This document shows, piece by piece, positions 38,429-47,839 of a stretch of 64,000 bases of DNA; the first letter of the stretch is position 1, and each line of letters opens with the position of its first letter. Below the pieces are notes generated by a model that searched no databases, had not been told where the DNA came from, and saw only the letters and a program-made list of their open reading frames with translations. The stretch comes from a bacterium (GTDB lineage Bacteria; Sumerlaeota; Sumerlaeia; SLMS01). The stretch lies in NCBI GenBank assembly GCA_016125005.1, contig WGMQ01000012.1:1-64000 (forward strand). The letters run 5' to 3'. Position numbers and translations under genes: made by a program.

Positions 38429-39577
38429 TTAGTTGCGTGTCATCAGGTTAATGGTCAGGATGATCTTGGCCTGTCCCGCATCGGGGATAAAACGGATGGT
38501 GTAGCCGCCATAGGGCTCGCGCCGGATCTGGAGGTCCCCATCGAGCGAATCGTTCATGAAAATCTTTCGGTCGCGCCGATGGTTGAAATCCACGCTTGCG
38601 GTGACTCGATAGACGCCGCGGTCAAGGAAGTCTTCGCCGTCGATACCAACGAACTCCAGCGTTCCTGTCCCCTCGCCTAGATCAAACGGGTCCTGCCGGT
38701 AGAAGGAGAGCTTGATCGAGTTGGGCGCCTCCTGTGCAACCAACAGGTTCACGGCCCGGCTTCCATTCCACTTGGTCTTCCAACTGCCGACCGCATCCAG
38801 CAGGTTCGCTTCACCGTGACCGGCGCCGTCGTGGCTATCGACCGCCGCGTCGATGAGTGGTCGCGGGGTGGCCTTGGGAGTGGAAGCCGCCGCGACGACG
38901 ATCGGGACCGGGGTCGGGGTGGGTGTGGGAGTCGGGGTGACGCGTGGCGTTGGCGACGGCGTCACCGTGGGGCGTGGCGTCGGAGTGGGAGTTGGAGATG
39001 GAGTCGGGGTGGGGGACGGACGCGGGGTGGGGGTTGGCCGTGGCGTCGGCGTCGGGAGCAAAATCGGGGGCTCAGGTGTCGGCGTGGGATAGTAAGCAGG
39101 GGCGACAGGCGTCGACGGTTCCGGCCGGTACATGGTGGTCGTCGGTTCCTGAGTCGCCGTATTCCCCGCAAGAGCTCGCTGGCTGGTTTCCAGGGCCGCC
39201 GCTGCTGCCTGGATCCGTTGCATGGCTTCCGCGTCATTGTTGAGGGCTCCACTCACGTTGCCCGCGACGCCTGCCGCCGTGTTCAGCGCGGCAAGTTCCT
39301 TCGACTTCCCACTGGGGTCCACCAACTGGGTGGTCATCTGCGTGGCGCGGGCCGTGCGCTGGATCTGAGCCGCGTCCCAATTGCCGGATTGCGCGCCGGA
39401 AACGGCCCCGGCGACCGCCACACCGGTCTGGAGTGCTTGGAGAAAGGTCACTCCACCGCTTCGCTTCACCGGCTGGCCATTGGCGTCGACTTGGTTCGTC
39501 TGCTGGGCGGCGCATGCCAGCAATAGCGTCACTGCCGCGGAGGCGGCAAACATACGAGCAGCAGGGCGACTTACCAT
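38429..39577 (-). CDS. Lipoprotein with long Thr-Pro repeat stalk
   Basis: 382 aa. ATG 39577 has AAGGAGGT seven bases upstream, an unusually strong site. The N-terminus [24 protein letters not shown] holds a lipobox (LLAC). About 110 residues of Ala/Gln-rich helix follow, then a TPTPTPRPT stalk of about 80 residues (encoded at about 38900-39070) and a C-terminal beta domain of about 130 residues ending [11 protein letters not shown]. The stalk should project the terminal domain through the cell envelope. No enzymatic motif is seen. Confidence 0.8.
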   Translation of the reverse strand: MVSRPAARMFAASAAVTLLLACAAQQTNQVDANGQPVKRSGGVTFLQALQTGVAVAGAVSGAQSGNWDAAQIQRTARATQMTTQLVDPSGKSKELAALNTAAGVAGNVSGALNNDAEAMQRIQAAAAALETSQRALAGNTATQEPTTTMYRPEPSTPVAPAYYPTPTPEPPILLPTPTPRPTPTPRPSPTPTPSPTPTPTPRPTVTPSPTPRVTPTPTPTPTPVPIVVAAASTPKATPRPLIDAAVDSHDGAGHGEANLLDAVGSWKTKWNGSRAVNLLVAQEAPNSIKLSFYRQDPFDLGEGTGTLEFVGIDGEDFLDRGVYRVTASVDFNHRRDRKIFMNDSLDGDLQIRREPYGGYTIRFIPDAGQAKIILTINLMTRN

Positions 39578-39802
39578 CACACCGACCTCCTTGGCTGTTT
39601 GCAAGTGCAGCATGCCTACAGCAGGGAGAAGAGGGTTGCAATGGTTTCCAACAATCTTCGCGCTTCTGTTTTCGTGACTTGGTAAAAGCGCCGCAGGGAG
39701 ATGCACAGTTGCGAGCCTGATGGGCCTCGCGACCGAAACAGGAAGGGCGCAATCCAGGGAAGTGTCAGCTGAGTTGTGAAGCTTGTGGAGGGAGGAGAGA
39801 GA

Positions 39803-39878
<76 letters not shown>

Positions 39879-39979
39879 ACCGGGAGCTCTACGGCTTTCG
39901 CCGCAGGAGTTGTGAAATGTGGGTAGGAGGCTGGGGGGTGTCAAGCGCCAACGTGCCCATTATCTCGTTTTTTCGACGG

Positions 39980-40693
39980 CTACTCTGCCGGAGCTGTGGC
40001 TTCGGCGTGGGTGAGTCGCAGGCGGTAGACACTCATGACTTGTCCGCCGCGGATCCGCTCTCCCACCTCGAGCTTGCCGTAGGCACGGATGGGCACGTCC
40101 TGAACAAACGGTGCCCGGTAGCTGCCTTCGCCGATGACGTGGACCCACTCGTTGATTTCGGGAACAACGCCGTAGCAGCACATCATCTGGTTTCGCACCA
40201 GAACGAAGCTCTTGAGCTTCCCCTTCTCAACTTCAAGCGGTACCACGAAGCCCGTCAGGACGACGTCCTGCTCATTCAGCTCGCGGATGCGCGCGGGGAT
40301 CTGGCCCCGGAATCGGGCGGGGAGTTCCGTGTCCTCGCGCTTAAGGTCGCCAGGCTCGGGGAGAGTATAACGGTACGTTGCAAGGACGCCGAAATTCAAT
40401 GACTTGAAGGGCTTGCCTTCCCACTCGATCGACTTGATCTCGGCCAGTTCCTGAATGGCCGCGGCGTTGGAATACATCGTCTTGGGGCGTAGGCCGAGGG
40501 CGTCGAGATCCTGAAAGCTGGGGGCATCGAGAGTCTTGCTGGTGGGCGTGTCCTCCGAGCCATCAATGGCAGCGCCGCGCGGACTGTCGCTGGGCGTGGC
40601 AGCCACCGACCCCGGGGGGCTGGTGAGCAGGCTTCCGGCGGCAAGCGCCATGACGATGACTGCAATAGGTCGCAGGAGGCGTGAGGCGATCAC
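39980..40693 (-). CDS. DUF3299 protein, exported
   Basis: 237 aa with an N-terminal signal segment (PIAVIVMALAAGSLL). The C-terminal 130 residues match DUF3299: VVLTGFVVPLEVE, FVLVRNQMMCCYGVVPEINEWVHV and VGERIRGGQVMSVYRL. The paired Cys (CC) and nearby residues could bind metal. The start is a GTG whose bases overlap the TGA of the His-rich lipoprotein gene (GTGA), so both are made together. DUF3299 genes are often found beside metal transport or copper/zinc genes; here the partner is the His-rich protein. Confidence 0.85.
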   Translation of the reverse strand: MIASRLLRPIAVIVMALAAGSLLTSPPGSVAATPSDSPRGAAIDGSEDTPTSKTLDAPSFQDLDALGLRPKTMYSNAAAIQELAEIKSIEWEGKPFKSLNFGVLATYRYTLPEPGDLKREDTELPARFRGQIPARIRELNEQDVVLTGFVVPLEVEKGKLKSFVLVRNQMMCCYGVVPEINEWVHVIGEGSYRAPFVQDVPIRAYGKLEVGERIRGGQVMSVYRLRLTHAEATAPAE

Positions 40694-41184
40694 TCTTCGT
40701 TTCCTTCGGGATAGCGGAAGTCGATGTTGCTGAGGGTCTGGCCCTTGATGGTTACATTGGGGATCGAACCCTTAAACTTGATGAGTCCGTTGAGCTGAGC
40801 GCTCGATGCCGAGAATTCGGAGGTGGCGGTGGTGGTCTCGCCGGTGAGCGGGTTGGCGACCGGAACCAGCGTCAGCGTCAGCGAGGTGGAATCGGAGGTG
40901 ATGAGTAGCGGAAGGGCAGCCATCTCGATGGGGAGCGGTCCCTCGGCGTGCCCATCGAGTCCGTAGGCGGAGAGCTTGCCTGTACTTGAATCGAGCACGA
41001 TCTCGAGATGAGCGAAGTGATCCCCAAGCGCCACCAGGGCACCACCGCGCGGAGCCGCGTGGTGGTGGTGCTCGCGTTCATGGTCGTGATCATCGTGCCG
41101 ACCTTCTGATTTCGATGGTTCGTTGCAGGAGAGGACAAGCGGTCCTATGGCCAGCATGAGGGCGAGTATCAATCTCGGGCGCAC
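40690..41184 (-). CDS. Histidine-rich putative metal-binding lipoprotein
   Basis: 164 aa. MRPRLILALMLAIGPLVLSCNE has a lipobox (LSC). Immediately after comes a metal-binding tract with HDDHDHEREHHHH, followed by GGALVALGDHFAHLEIVLDSSTG, a pattern I have seen in planctomycete-type proteins near metal efflux genes. The remainder is a beta sandwich by composition. The stop overlaps the start of the DUF3299 gene. Zinc or copper buffering in the periplasm is the likely role, inferred from the His tract only. The start is a GTG. Confidence 0.75.
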   Translation of the reverse strand: MRPRLILALMLAIGPLVLSCNEPSKSEGRHDDHDHEREHHHHAAPRGGALVALGDHFAHLEIVLDSSTGKLSAYGLDGHAEGPLPIEMAALPLLITSDSTSLTLTLVPVANPLTGETTTATSEFSASSAQLNGLIKFKGSIPNVTIKGQTLSNIDFRYPEGNEE

Positions 41185-41375
41185 AGCAGACTTGACCTCG
41201 GGTGTCGGATGAAGGGGGCGCTCACTTCCGAGTCCCGCCGAGGTGGAAAATGTGACTGGCGGATACGGGATGTCGAGGAAGATTGGCGAGGGGGCTTGGC
41301 CCGCTAGGGCACATTTTGATTCCCGGCCGGGCCATTCGCTTGACCTCGCCGACCCGGGCTCGGAGTAGTAAGTCC

Positions 41376-43427
41376 ATGGACGACAAGACCTTTATCGCAA
41401 CTTCACCCGAGTATCCCACCTTCCTATACAAGGAAGACTACCTGCTCTTTGGCATGATGGTGCGCCATGGGCTGTGCGATCCGGGAGATTACCCAGGGCT
41501 GGTGGAAGCCCAGCGCCGCCGCAACGACAAGCCCGCGCTGGTCAAGCTGCTGACTGATGGCGGCGGGCTGACCCCCAAGGCGGTTAGCGATATCCAGACG
41601 CTCCTCAATGTGCTCGCGGAGCCCAAGCTGCGCTCCCTGCTACCGAGCGAAATGCCCGAGGTCGGGACAATCGTGGCGGCCCTGGACAAGACACAGGTCG
41701 ACAAGACTCTGGTGGACAAGACGGAGGTTCAGGACGTGACGGCCCAGCGCCGCACGCCGGTCACCGAATTCCTACCGCGTCGCGACTCGTTGCGAAGCGA
41801 TCCTACCGTGGTCGATAGCATGGATTCCGGAATCGCCGACACACGTCTGCTGGCGAGTGGCGAATCGTCCATCACGGCGACCCACCTTTCCGACGCGGAA
41901 TTGGCTCGCCTGAGCAGCGCCAAGGTGAAGAGCAAGCTGATCGGCGAGGTGCTGCAGGGCCATATCCTGCTGGACCGACTGGGGAGCGGCGGTCAGGGCG
42001 ATGTTTATCTCGCCAAGCAGATCTCGCTGAATCGCTACGTGGCGTTGAAGAAGTTGGAGGTACCCCGGGGACTCGATGCGCAGGCCTACATCGCGGCTTT
42101 CCGACGCGAGGCCCAGACCCTCGCCGCCATCAACCACAACCGCATCGTGAAGGTGTATGAGATCTTTCAGCAAGGTGATGCGGCGTTCTTCACGATGGAG
42201 TACCTGAACGGGAAGACGCTCAAGGACCTGGTGAGTGAGAGCGGAGGAGCGCTGCCGCTGGAGCTGGTGGCCAACCTCGCCTGCCAGTCGATCAGCGCGC
42301 TCGGCCGCACCGCCCAGGACGGCCTCGTCCACCGGGACATTAAGCCCGCCAACATCATGGTGGATGAGAATGGCGATCTGAAGATCGTGGACTTCGGCCT
42401 TGCAGCAGCGGCGGCCAGCTTCGGCGACCAGAGTGGCTCCTTCGCAGGCACGCCGCAATTTGCTTCCCCCGAGCAGGCTCAACTCCTGCCGCTCACGCCT
42501 GCCACCGATCAGTACTCGCTGGGCCTGACCCTCTACTACATCGCGACCGGCAAGTCGCCGTTCTCTGCCCGCAAGGTGCAGGACGTTCTGGACATGCAGG
42601 TCAACGTGACGCCGGACGAACCGTCGACGATCAACACCGATTTGCCGCGTTCCGTGGACCGCGTGATCATGCGCATGATCGCCAAGAAGCCCGAGGATCG
42701 CTACGCGAGCTTCGACGAGTGCTTCAACGAGTGGGAGCGCATCCTGACCGAGTCCGGGCGCGGCAAGATGCGGGCGAACAAACAGTTGCTGGGCGAGTCG
42801 CTCCTGCGCTTCAGCAAGGAGGAGAAGAACAAGGTGGCGGTGCAGAGCGCCCTGCTCATCGCTGCGTGGACCTTGCTTGCCGCGGGAACGATGTTGGGCG
42901 AGCAACAGCTCCGCCGCGCCGGCTTGGTGTCTGTGTTGAACTACAGCGGCACCATCGGCACCTACGTGCTGGCTTTCTCCCTCTGCTGCATCTTCTACGT
43001 CGCGGCGGCACGGCGCCACTATCTGCCGATCATCGGCAGCCTGCGCGCCTGGCTATACACCCACATCGCAACGGCCATCCTGGCGGTGGCGCTGATGATG
43101 ATCCACTCGGGGAACTTCCTGCAGGGGATCCTGCCCGGTCCGCCGGCGGCCAAACCGTGGCTCTCCCTACTCATGGCAACGACGCTGCTGGTGACGGCGA
43201 TCAGCGGGTCGGTGGGATTGATGATCTTCCGCGGCCTGCGAAGGACATTGCAGATCCAGGCGATGGAGTTGCGCGGATCGCAGGTAAGCCCTCGCGAGCA
43301 GATGATGACAGTCCTGAGTGCGGAGCTGCTGTCGGGGTGGCGCCTCGTCCACTACCCGCTCGCGATCTTTTTTGCCTCACTGGTGATCCTGCACATCATC
43401 CAAACCATCCGCTATTCCTTCGGCTAA
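41376..43427 (+). CDS. Ser/Thr protein kinase fused to a diheme cytochrome b-like membrane domain
   Basis: 683 aa. The kinase domain (about 195-455) is complete: RLGSGGQGDVYLA, K225 in VALKK, HRDIKPAN (H319, D321), DFG at 339-341 and ASPEQ. After residue 480 come five membrane helices. The third (YTHIATAILAVALMMIHS) has H563 and H577; the fifth (VHYPLAIFFASLVILHII) has H659 and H673. Each pair is spaced H-X13-H, the geometry that ligates two b hemes in cytochrome bc1, formate dehydrogenase gamma-like and ferric reductase/NOX membrane domains. The first 190 residues are novel, with DKT repeats. ATG 41376 is set by the end of the upstream non-coding run and GGAG. The next gene is a multiheme cytochrome c. 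Confidence 0.88.
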   Translation: MDDKTFIATSPEYPTFLYKEDYLLFGMMVRHGLCDPGDYPGLVEAQRRRNDKPALVKLLTDGGGLTPKAVSDIQTLLNVLAEPKLRSLLPSEMPEVGTIVAALDKTQVDKTLVDKTEVQDVTAQRRTPVTEFLPRRDSLRSDPTVVDSMDSGIADTRLLASGESSITATHLSDAELARLSSAKVKSKLIGEVLQGHILLDRLGSGGQGDVYLAKQISLNRYVALKKLEVPRGLDAQAYIAAFRREAQTLAAINHNRIVKVYEIFQQGDAAFFTMEYLNGKTLKDLVSESGGALPLELVANLACQSISALGRTAQDGLVHRDIKPANIMVDENGDLKIVDFGLAAAAASFGDQSGSFAGTPQFASPEQAQLLPLTPATDQYSLGLTLYYIATGKSPFSARKVQDVLDMQVNVTPDEPSTINTDLPRSVDRVIMRMIAKKPEDRYASFDECFNEWERILTESGRGKMRANKQLLGESLLRFSKEEKNKVAVQSALLIAAWTLLAAGTMLGEQQLRRAGLVSVLNYSGTIGTYVLAFSLCCIFYVAAARRHYLPIIGSLRAWLYTHIATAILAVALMMIHSGNFLQGILPGPPAAKPWLSLLMATTLLVTAISGSVGLMIFRGLRRTLQIQAMELRGSQVSPREQMMTVLSAELLSGWRLVHYPLAIFFASLVILHIIQTIRYSFG

Positions 43428-43436
43428 GGGGTCATC

Positions 43437-43913
43437 ATGGCAGTCTCGGAAAAAATCGCTCCCAACGCCGTGAGCATCATCGCCAGCCTGGCAGGGATCG
43501 GCTTCTGTGCCTTCCTTTTCTTCGAGGGGGAGTCAAACCCTCGTCTATACACCAGCCACATGGCAATCAACCATCACAGTGGCTACGACAGGACCTATGC
43601 TTGTCGGGAGTGCCACGTGCCGAATGGAGGATTCTTCCTGACGCCGACGTGTGTGACTTCGAGTTGTCACGGGGAACTGACCCCGGGCACTGATCAGACA
43701 AGCGCGGTGACCCACATGCTGGCCTACTGGAAAGAGCACGGGCAGTTCGAGAAGACGGAAACCAAGGCGCTCGTCTATCTGAAGACTCACGCCAACTACC
43801 GGCTGGATGAGTGCGCCTCCTGCCACTCGGAGCACAAGCCGAAGGAGAAGGCCCCGGAGGAGACGAAGACCGTCAGTTCCGGGTTCCGATCACTGCTGCA
43901 CGACGAGAGCTAA
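43437..43913 (+). CDS. Membrane-anchored tri-heme cytochrome c
   Basis: 158 aa. One N-terminal membrane helix (NAVSIIASLAGIGFCAFLFF) is followed by a periplasmic part with three heme attachment sites: CRECH (C56-H60), a CX4CH variant CVTSSCH (C72-H78) and CASCH (C126-H130). Several free histidines between them could be distal ligands. AAGGGG precedes the ATG, nine bases after the kinase stop, so it is cotranscribed with the kinase/cytochrome b gene. A role passing electrons to or from that protein is inferred. The stop overlaps the convergent pullulanase stop by two bases. Confidence 0.88.
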   Translation: MAVSEKIAPNAVSIIASLAGIGFCAFLFFEGESNPRLYTSHMAINHHSGYDRTYACRECHVPNGGFFLTPTCVTSSCHGELTPGTDQTSAVTHMLAYWKEHGQFEKTETKALVYLKTHANYRLDECASCHSEHKPKEKAPEETKTVSSGFRSLLHDES

Positions 43914-46375
43914 CGCGCGGCGATCAGCAGCGACCGGGCCTTCACGGGCACACGTTCTGTTGCCGTCAGAAGTTTGGACGTGGCGGCGAGATTGCCCTGA
44001 ACGAAGACCTGCCAGTTTCCGCCGGGAAGTGGAAAGTGGTGGTCCTTTTCCTCGGGATTCACGAAGACGAGAACCTCGGTCCAGGCCTCGCCGTCGAGGC
44101 TCCGCCCGTCGAGCATCATCGCGATACAGTTGCCCGTGGGGCACCAGTCGTCGCGGAACGAGAGGCGGCGCTCGATCTCGCTGCGGCTTGGCAGGCGGAA
44201 GATCGGGTGCTGGCGCCGCAGGGCGATCATCGCCCGCGTGTACTCGAAGACCTCGGCATACTTCTTCTTCCTCAGCCAGTTGACCGCATTGATCGAATCA
44301 GGGGCGTTGTACGAGTTGTGATTGCCATGCTTTGTGCGGGCGAACTCTTCGCCGCCATGCAGGAACATGACCCCCTGGCTCACCGCCAGAAGGCCGTTGG
44401 TGAGCATCTGCATCTCGAGGCGAACTTCCTCGCTTTGTTCCGGCAGGCTCAGTTCCAGCTTGTCGTATAGACAAAGGTTGTCGTGGCAGGTCGCATACTG
44501 GATCGACTCGCCCGGCTCGCGAGCCCAGTCATGGATGGAGCCCTGAAGCCCCTTCTTGACCGCCTCGCGGGTGGCCGCGCCCTGCACGTAGCCGATCTCG
44601 TCTCCGTCGGGGCTCCCCTTGAGCGCATTGCGATAGTTATCGTTAAACGCGCCGATGCCGGATCCGGCGACAACGTCCTTGTAAGTGACGCGCCCGATGC
44701 CGGTGCCGTCGGGACCGGTGGCGGCCCAGGGCTCGCCGTAGATCATCAGCGTCGGATCGATCTCGTGCAGCCGCACCTTGATCTCCTGGAGGGTCGTCAT
44801 GTCGATGAGCCCCATCAGATCGAAGCGGAAGCCGTCGACTCCGTATTCGCGGACCCAGTATAGACACGAATCGACGATGAACTTGCGAGCCATGGGGGCC
44901 TCGCTGTGGAACTCGTTCCCGCAGCCTGAGCCGTTCCAGAGGCGACCGTCCTCGTGGCGGCGATGGTAGTAGCGCGGGGCGATGTCCTCGAAGGTCGAGG
45001 TCGGCGCGGTGTGATTGTAGACCACGTCCATGATGACGCGGATTCCCGCGTCATGCAGGGCCTTCACAAGCGCCTTGAACTCGGAAACGCGGCTGCTCGT
45101 CCGATGGTCTGTGGCATACCATCCGTCCGGCGAACTGAAGTTGGCCGTCATGTAGCCCCAGTTGTACTCGTCGGAGTCCTCGCGGTTGTCGAAGTCATGG
45201 ACGGGGAGCAGTTGCACATGCGTCACGCCGAGTTCAACGAGGTGATCGATGCCCGTTCGGATCGTGGTGCCGGGGACCGAAGTACCACGGAGGGCGAGGC
45301 CTGAGTACTTGCCGCGGAGCTCCGCGGGAACGCCGGAGGTCTGGTCGCGTGTGATATCGCGGACCGAGTACTCCACGATGACCGCATCGGTCGGGGCCTT
45401 GATGTTTTGCGGGCGAGCGATGGGGCGAAAGTTCGGGGGGTCGGTGCGGCGCAGATCCAGCACCAGCCCGTGCCCATCGTGCCCCGTCATGCAGCGCGCA
45501 TGAATGTCTACGGCGTCGCGCCGCGCGAAGGTTTCACCGTCGCTTCGGACTCCCAGCCGATAGGCACGTTCGTGCAGGTCGCCGCTGATGCGTGCCTCCC
45601 ACACTCCCCCGCCAACAGCACTCATGGGATAGGTCTGTGCAGGACGGGAGGACGTCGCGGACGAATACAAAAGCACGTCGACCGATTCAGCCGCCGGGGA
45701 GAAAACGCGGAACGTGGTGGCATCCTTTGTATAGACAGCACCCATTTCAACGTCGCGGTAGAACTTCTCGCGATCGAAAAGTACGTTACGAGGAACCGCA
45801 TTGGCGGGGCGATAGCCTTCGACCAGCACCACGACACGATAGCGCATGTCGAGCGGCTCGCTCACAATGACCTCGAGGAGCCGCGCCTTGCCCTCCCATG
45901 GATCCAGGGCACGCACCGTGGTGGCGTGGAGGGTCGCGCCCGAACCGCTGCGCAACTGAAACGAGCGGGGAACGAGGCGGCCCAGTTCGATCCCGTGCGA
46001 GAGACGAATCGTCAGCAGGTGGGAGGAGTCGACGAAGGCCGCCTGCACTTTTGGCGACGTGTCGGGGCGTTCGCGGTAGACATCCGGATCACCACCCACA
46101 AGCCAGATGGCCGATCCCATGTCGGGGGACCAGAATCGGTCCTCGCCGTCCCGCTGATCCCAGTTCCGGTGCAGGCGTGCGATGAACCCGATCTCGTGCC
46201 AGTGACGGTTGATTCCGTACTCATCCGGGTTCAGCTCGAAGCACGCTCCGTAGTCATCCCAGCGTACCGGTTCCAGATCCTGGACCACCGGGTTGCGCTG
46301 TCCTGTTCGATCCCAGGTCCAAAGAGCCAGCCCATCGTATTTACCGTCGTAGCGATGATAGTGTATCGTTAACAT
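43910..46375 (-). CDS. pulA: Type I pullulanase (glycogen/starch debranching enzyme)
   Basis: 821 aa, GH13. N-terminal MLTIHYHRYDGKYDGLALW resembles the pullulanase carbohydrate-binding module; a CBM48-like domain (AVYTKDATTFRVFSPAAESVDVLLY) follows. The diagnostic YNWGYMTANFSSPDG motif, VVYNHTAP, GFRFDLMG (catalytic Asp), IYGEPWAA (Glu) and ATCHDN are present. It cleaves alpha-1,6 branches; no signal peptide is visible so it acts in the cytoplasm on glycogen or maltodextrin. The start at 46375 places the conserved N-terminus first. Three octamer copies lie here (44465, 44858, 45729). Confidence 0.94.
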   Translation of the reverse strand: MLTIHYHRYDGKYDGLALWTWDRTGQRNPVVQDLEPVRWDDYGACFELNPDEYGINRHWHEIGFIARLHRNWDQRDGEDRFWSPDMGSAIWLVGGDPDVYRERPDTSPKVQAAFVDSSHLLTIRLSHGIELGRLVPRSFQLRSGSGATLHATTVRALDPWEGKARLLEVIVSEPLDMRYRVVVLVEGYRPANAVPRNVLFDREKFYRDVEMGAVYTKDATTFRVFSPAAESVDVLLYSSATSSRPAQTYPMSAVGGGVWEARISGDLHERAYRLGVRSDGETFARRDAVDIHARCMTGHDGHGLVLDLRRTDPPNFRPIARPQNIKAPTDAVIVEYSVRDITRDQTSGVPAELRGKYSGLALRGTSVPGTTIRTGIDHLVELGVTHVQLLPVHDFDNREDSDEYNWGYMTANFSSPDGWYATDHRTSSRVSEFKALVKALHDAGIRVIMDVVYNHTAPTSTFEDIAPRYYHRRHEDGRLWNGSGCGNEFHSEAPMARKFIVDSCLYWVREYGVDGFRFDLMGLIDMTTLQEIKVRLHEIDPTLMIYGEPWAATGPDGTGIGRVTYKDVVAGSGIGAFNDNYRNALKGSPDGDEIGYVQGAATREAVKKGLQGSIHDWAREPGESIQYATCHDNLCLYDKLELSLPEQSEEVRLEMQMLTNGLLAVSQGVMFLHGGEEFARTKHGNHNSYNAPDSINAVNWLRKKKYAEVFEYTRAMIALRRQHPIFRLPSRSEIERRLSFRDDWCPTGNCIAMMLDGRSLDGEAWTEVLVFVNPEEKDHHFPLPGGNWQVFVQGNLAATSKLLTATERVPVKARSLLIAAR

Positions 46376-46498
46376 TCCGATGGGGTTCCTTGCAAACGCA
46401 TAACGAAAGTTGCGCGATCGGCCTTGCACGCGTGGCTTCCGGCCACGCACTCCATTGCCGTTGATCCGGACAGCGTCGATAGGACTGGTGAGAGGCCG

Positions 46499-47839
46499 AT
46501 GGTGCCAGAGGAATTCCAGAGATACCTGAAACGAAATCGTTGGTTTGCAATCGCGGGAGCCGTGCTTGTGGTTGTGGGCTTGGTCCTGTGGTTCTCCGAG
46601 CGAGGCCCGCGCTCCTGGAATCTATCCATCACGGGAGGAGACGAACTGGGGACTCGGCATCGGCTGGCCACGATCCTTGCCCATGAGTCGCAGGCCGGCG
46701 ACGTGACCCTGACGGTGAAACCGACGCAGGGCTCGGAAGAGGCCCTCGAACTCGTCGACAAGGGTACGCTCGACCTGGCGCTGGTGCAGGGCGGCTTGAA
46801 GGCGGGTACGAACGTGCGGCAAGTGGCGGCGCTCTATCCCGAGCCGCTGCACTTGCTGGTCCGTCCCGAGATCGCCGAGCAGGGACTCGCCGGTCTTGAG
46901 GGGAAGCGGATCAATCTCGGTTCAAAGGGAAGCGGCACAAGGAAGCTCGCTACGGAAGTGCTTGCCTTTGCGGGGATGGCCGCCGGCCGCGACTTTGTTG
47001 ACGAAGCCGCTGGTTATGATGCCCTTCAAAAGATGCCGCCGGAGTCACTTCCCGACGGGATCTTCGCGGTCCTAAGTATCCCCGCCGATCTGGCCACCTG
47101 GTTTGTCCGTGAGCGTGGCTACCGCCTCATGGAGATCCCGTTCGCAGAGGCCCTCGCCTATCGGGATTTCAGCGTCAGCAGCGCCCGTATCCCGTTCATG
47201 ACTTACAGTGTCGATCCGCCTGTCCCGGACCGCGACCTGCGCACGGTTGGGAATCAGCTCTTGCTCATCGCCAACAAGGACGTGGACGCCAAGGCGGTGG
47301 ACCAGGTGCTTCAGGCGCTCTACGATGGCGGCTTTGCCCGCGAGGCCAATCTCCCCCACCTCGACAGCGCCGCGCTGGATCGTCTCCCCGAATACCCGCT
47401 ACACGAGGGAAGTCTCGTCTATCGCTCGCGCAACGATCCGTTCCTGACCACCGAGGCTATCGACAATATCGAGAGTATGCGGAGCTTTGCGGTCTCGATG
47501 GCGATTGCCGTGTTCTTGTTCTGGCGCTGGTACAGCCGCAGACGTTCCATTGGCTTCGAGAAGTACCTGAACGAGGTGACGGCCATCGAGAAGGCGGCGC
47601 TGAAGCTTGAGGCAACCAGTCCCCTCGATCTGGGCGAGGCTCTGCGCCTGCGCGCCCGACTCGGCGAGCTCAAGATCGACGCCATCGAGCGATCTGTCCT
47701 GGGCGAACTGAAGAACGAGGAACTGATGCACAGCTTCCTTGCCCACGTCACCGACGTGCGCTCGTCCCTCAACCGCCTCATCATCTACGAACGCGAACGC
47801 CTCGACGACATCGCCCGCCACAAGGACATCATCGCATAA
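46499..47839 (+). CDS. TAXI-family TRAP-type solute-binding protein, membrane-anchored
   Basis: 446 aa. It has an N-terminal membrane helix (WFAIAGAVLVVVGLVLWFSERG), a TAXI-type ligand-binding region (about 45-320) with LVQGGL, GLEGKRINLGSKGSGT and TYSVDPPVPDRDL, then a second helix (SFAVSMAIAVFLFWRWY) and a cytoplasmic coiled tail of about 100 residues (NEVTAIEKAALKLEATSPLDLGEALRLRARLGEL). Free-standing TAXI proteins are normally secreted without such a tail, and no TRAP permease is nearby, so this may be a sensor rather than a transporter subunit. ATG 46499 follows GAGAGG. Confidence 0.82.
   Translation: MVPEEFQRYLKRNRWFAIAGAVLVVVGLVLWFSERGPRSWNLSITGGDELGTRHRLATILAHESQAGDVTLTVKPTQGSEEALELVDKGTLDLALVQGGLKAGTNVRQVAALYPEPLHLLVRPEIAEQGLAGLEGKRINLGSKGSGTRKLATEVLAFAGMAAGRDFVDEAAGYDALQKMPPESLPDGIFAVLSIPADLATWFVRERGYRLMEIPFAEALAYRDFSVSSARIPFMTYSVDPPVPDRDLRTVGNQLLLIANKDVDAKAVDQVLQALYDGGFAREANLPHLDSAALDRLPEYPLHEGSLVYRSRNDPFLTTEAIDNIESMRSFAVSMAIAVFLFWRWYSRRRSIGFEKYLNEVTAIEKAALKLEATSPLDLGEALRLRARLGELKIDAIERSVLGELKNEELMHSFLAHVTDVRSSLNRLIIYERERLDDIARHKDIIA

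Noticed and set aside
41772-43019. A 415-codon minus-strand frame across the kinase gene
   Set aside because: Overlaps intact kinase motifs; no protein-like pattern.
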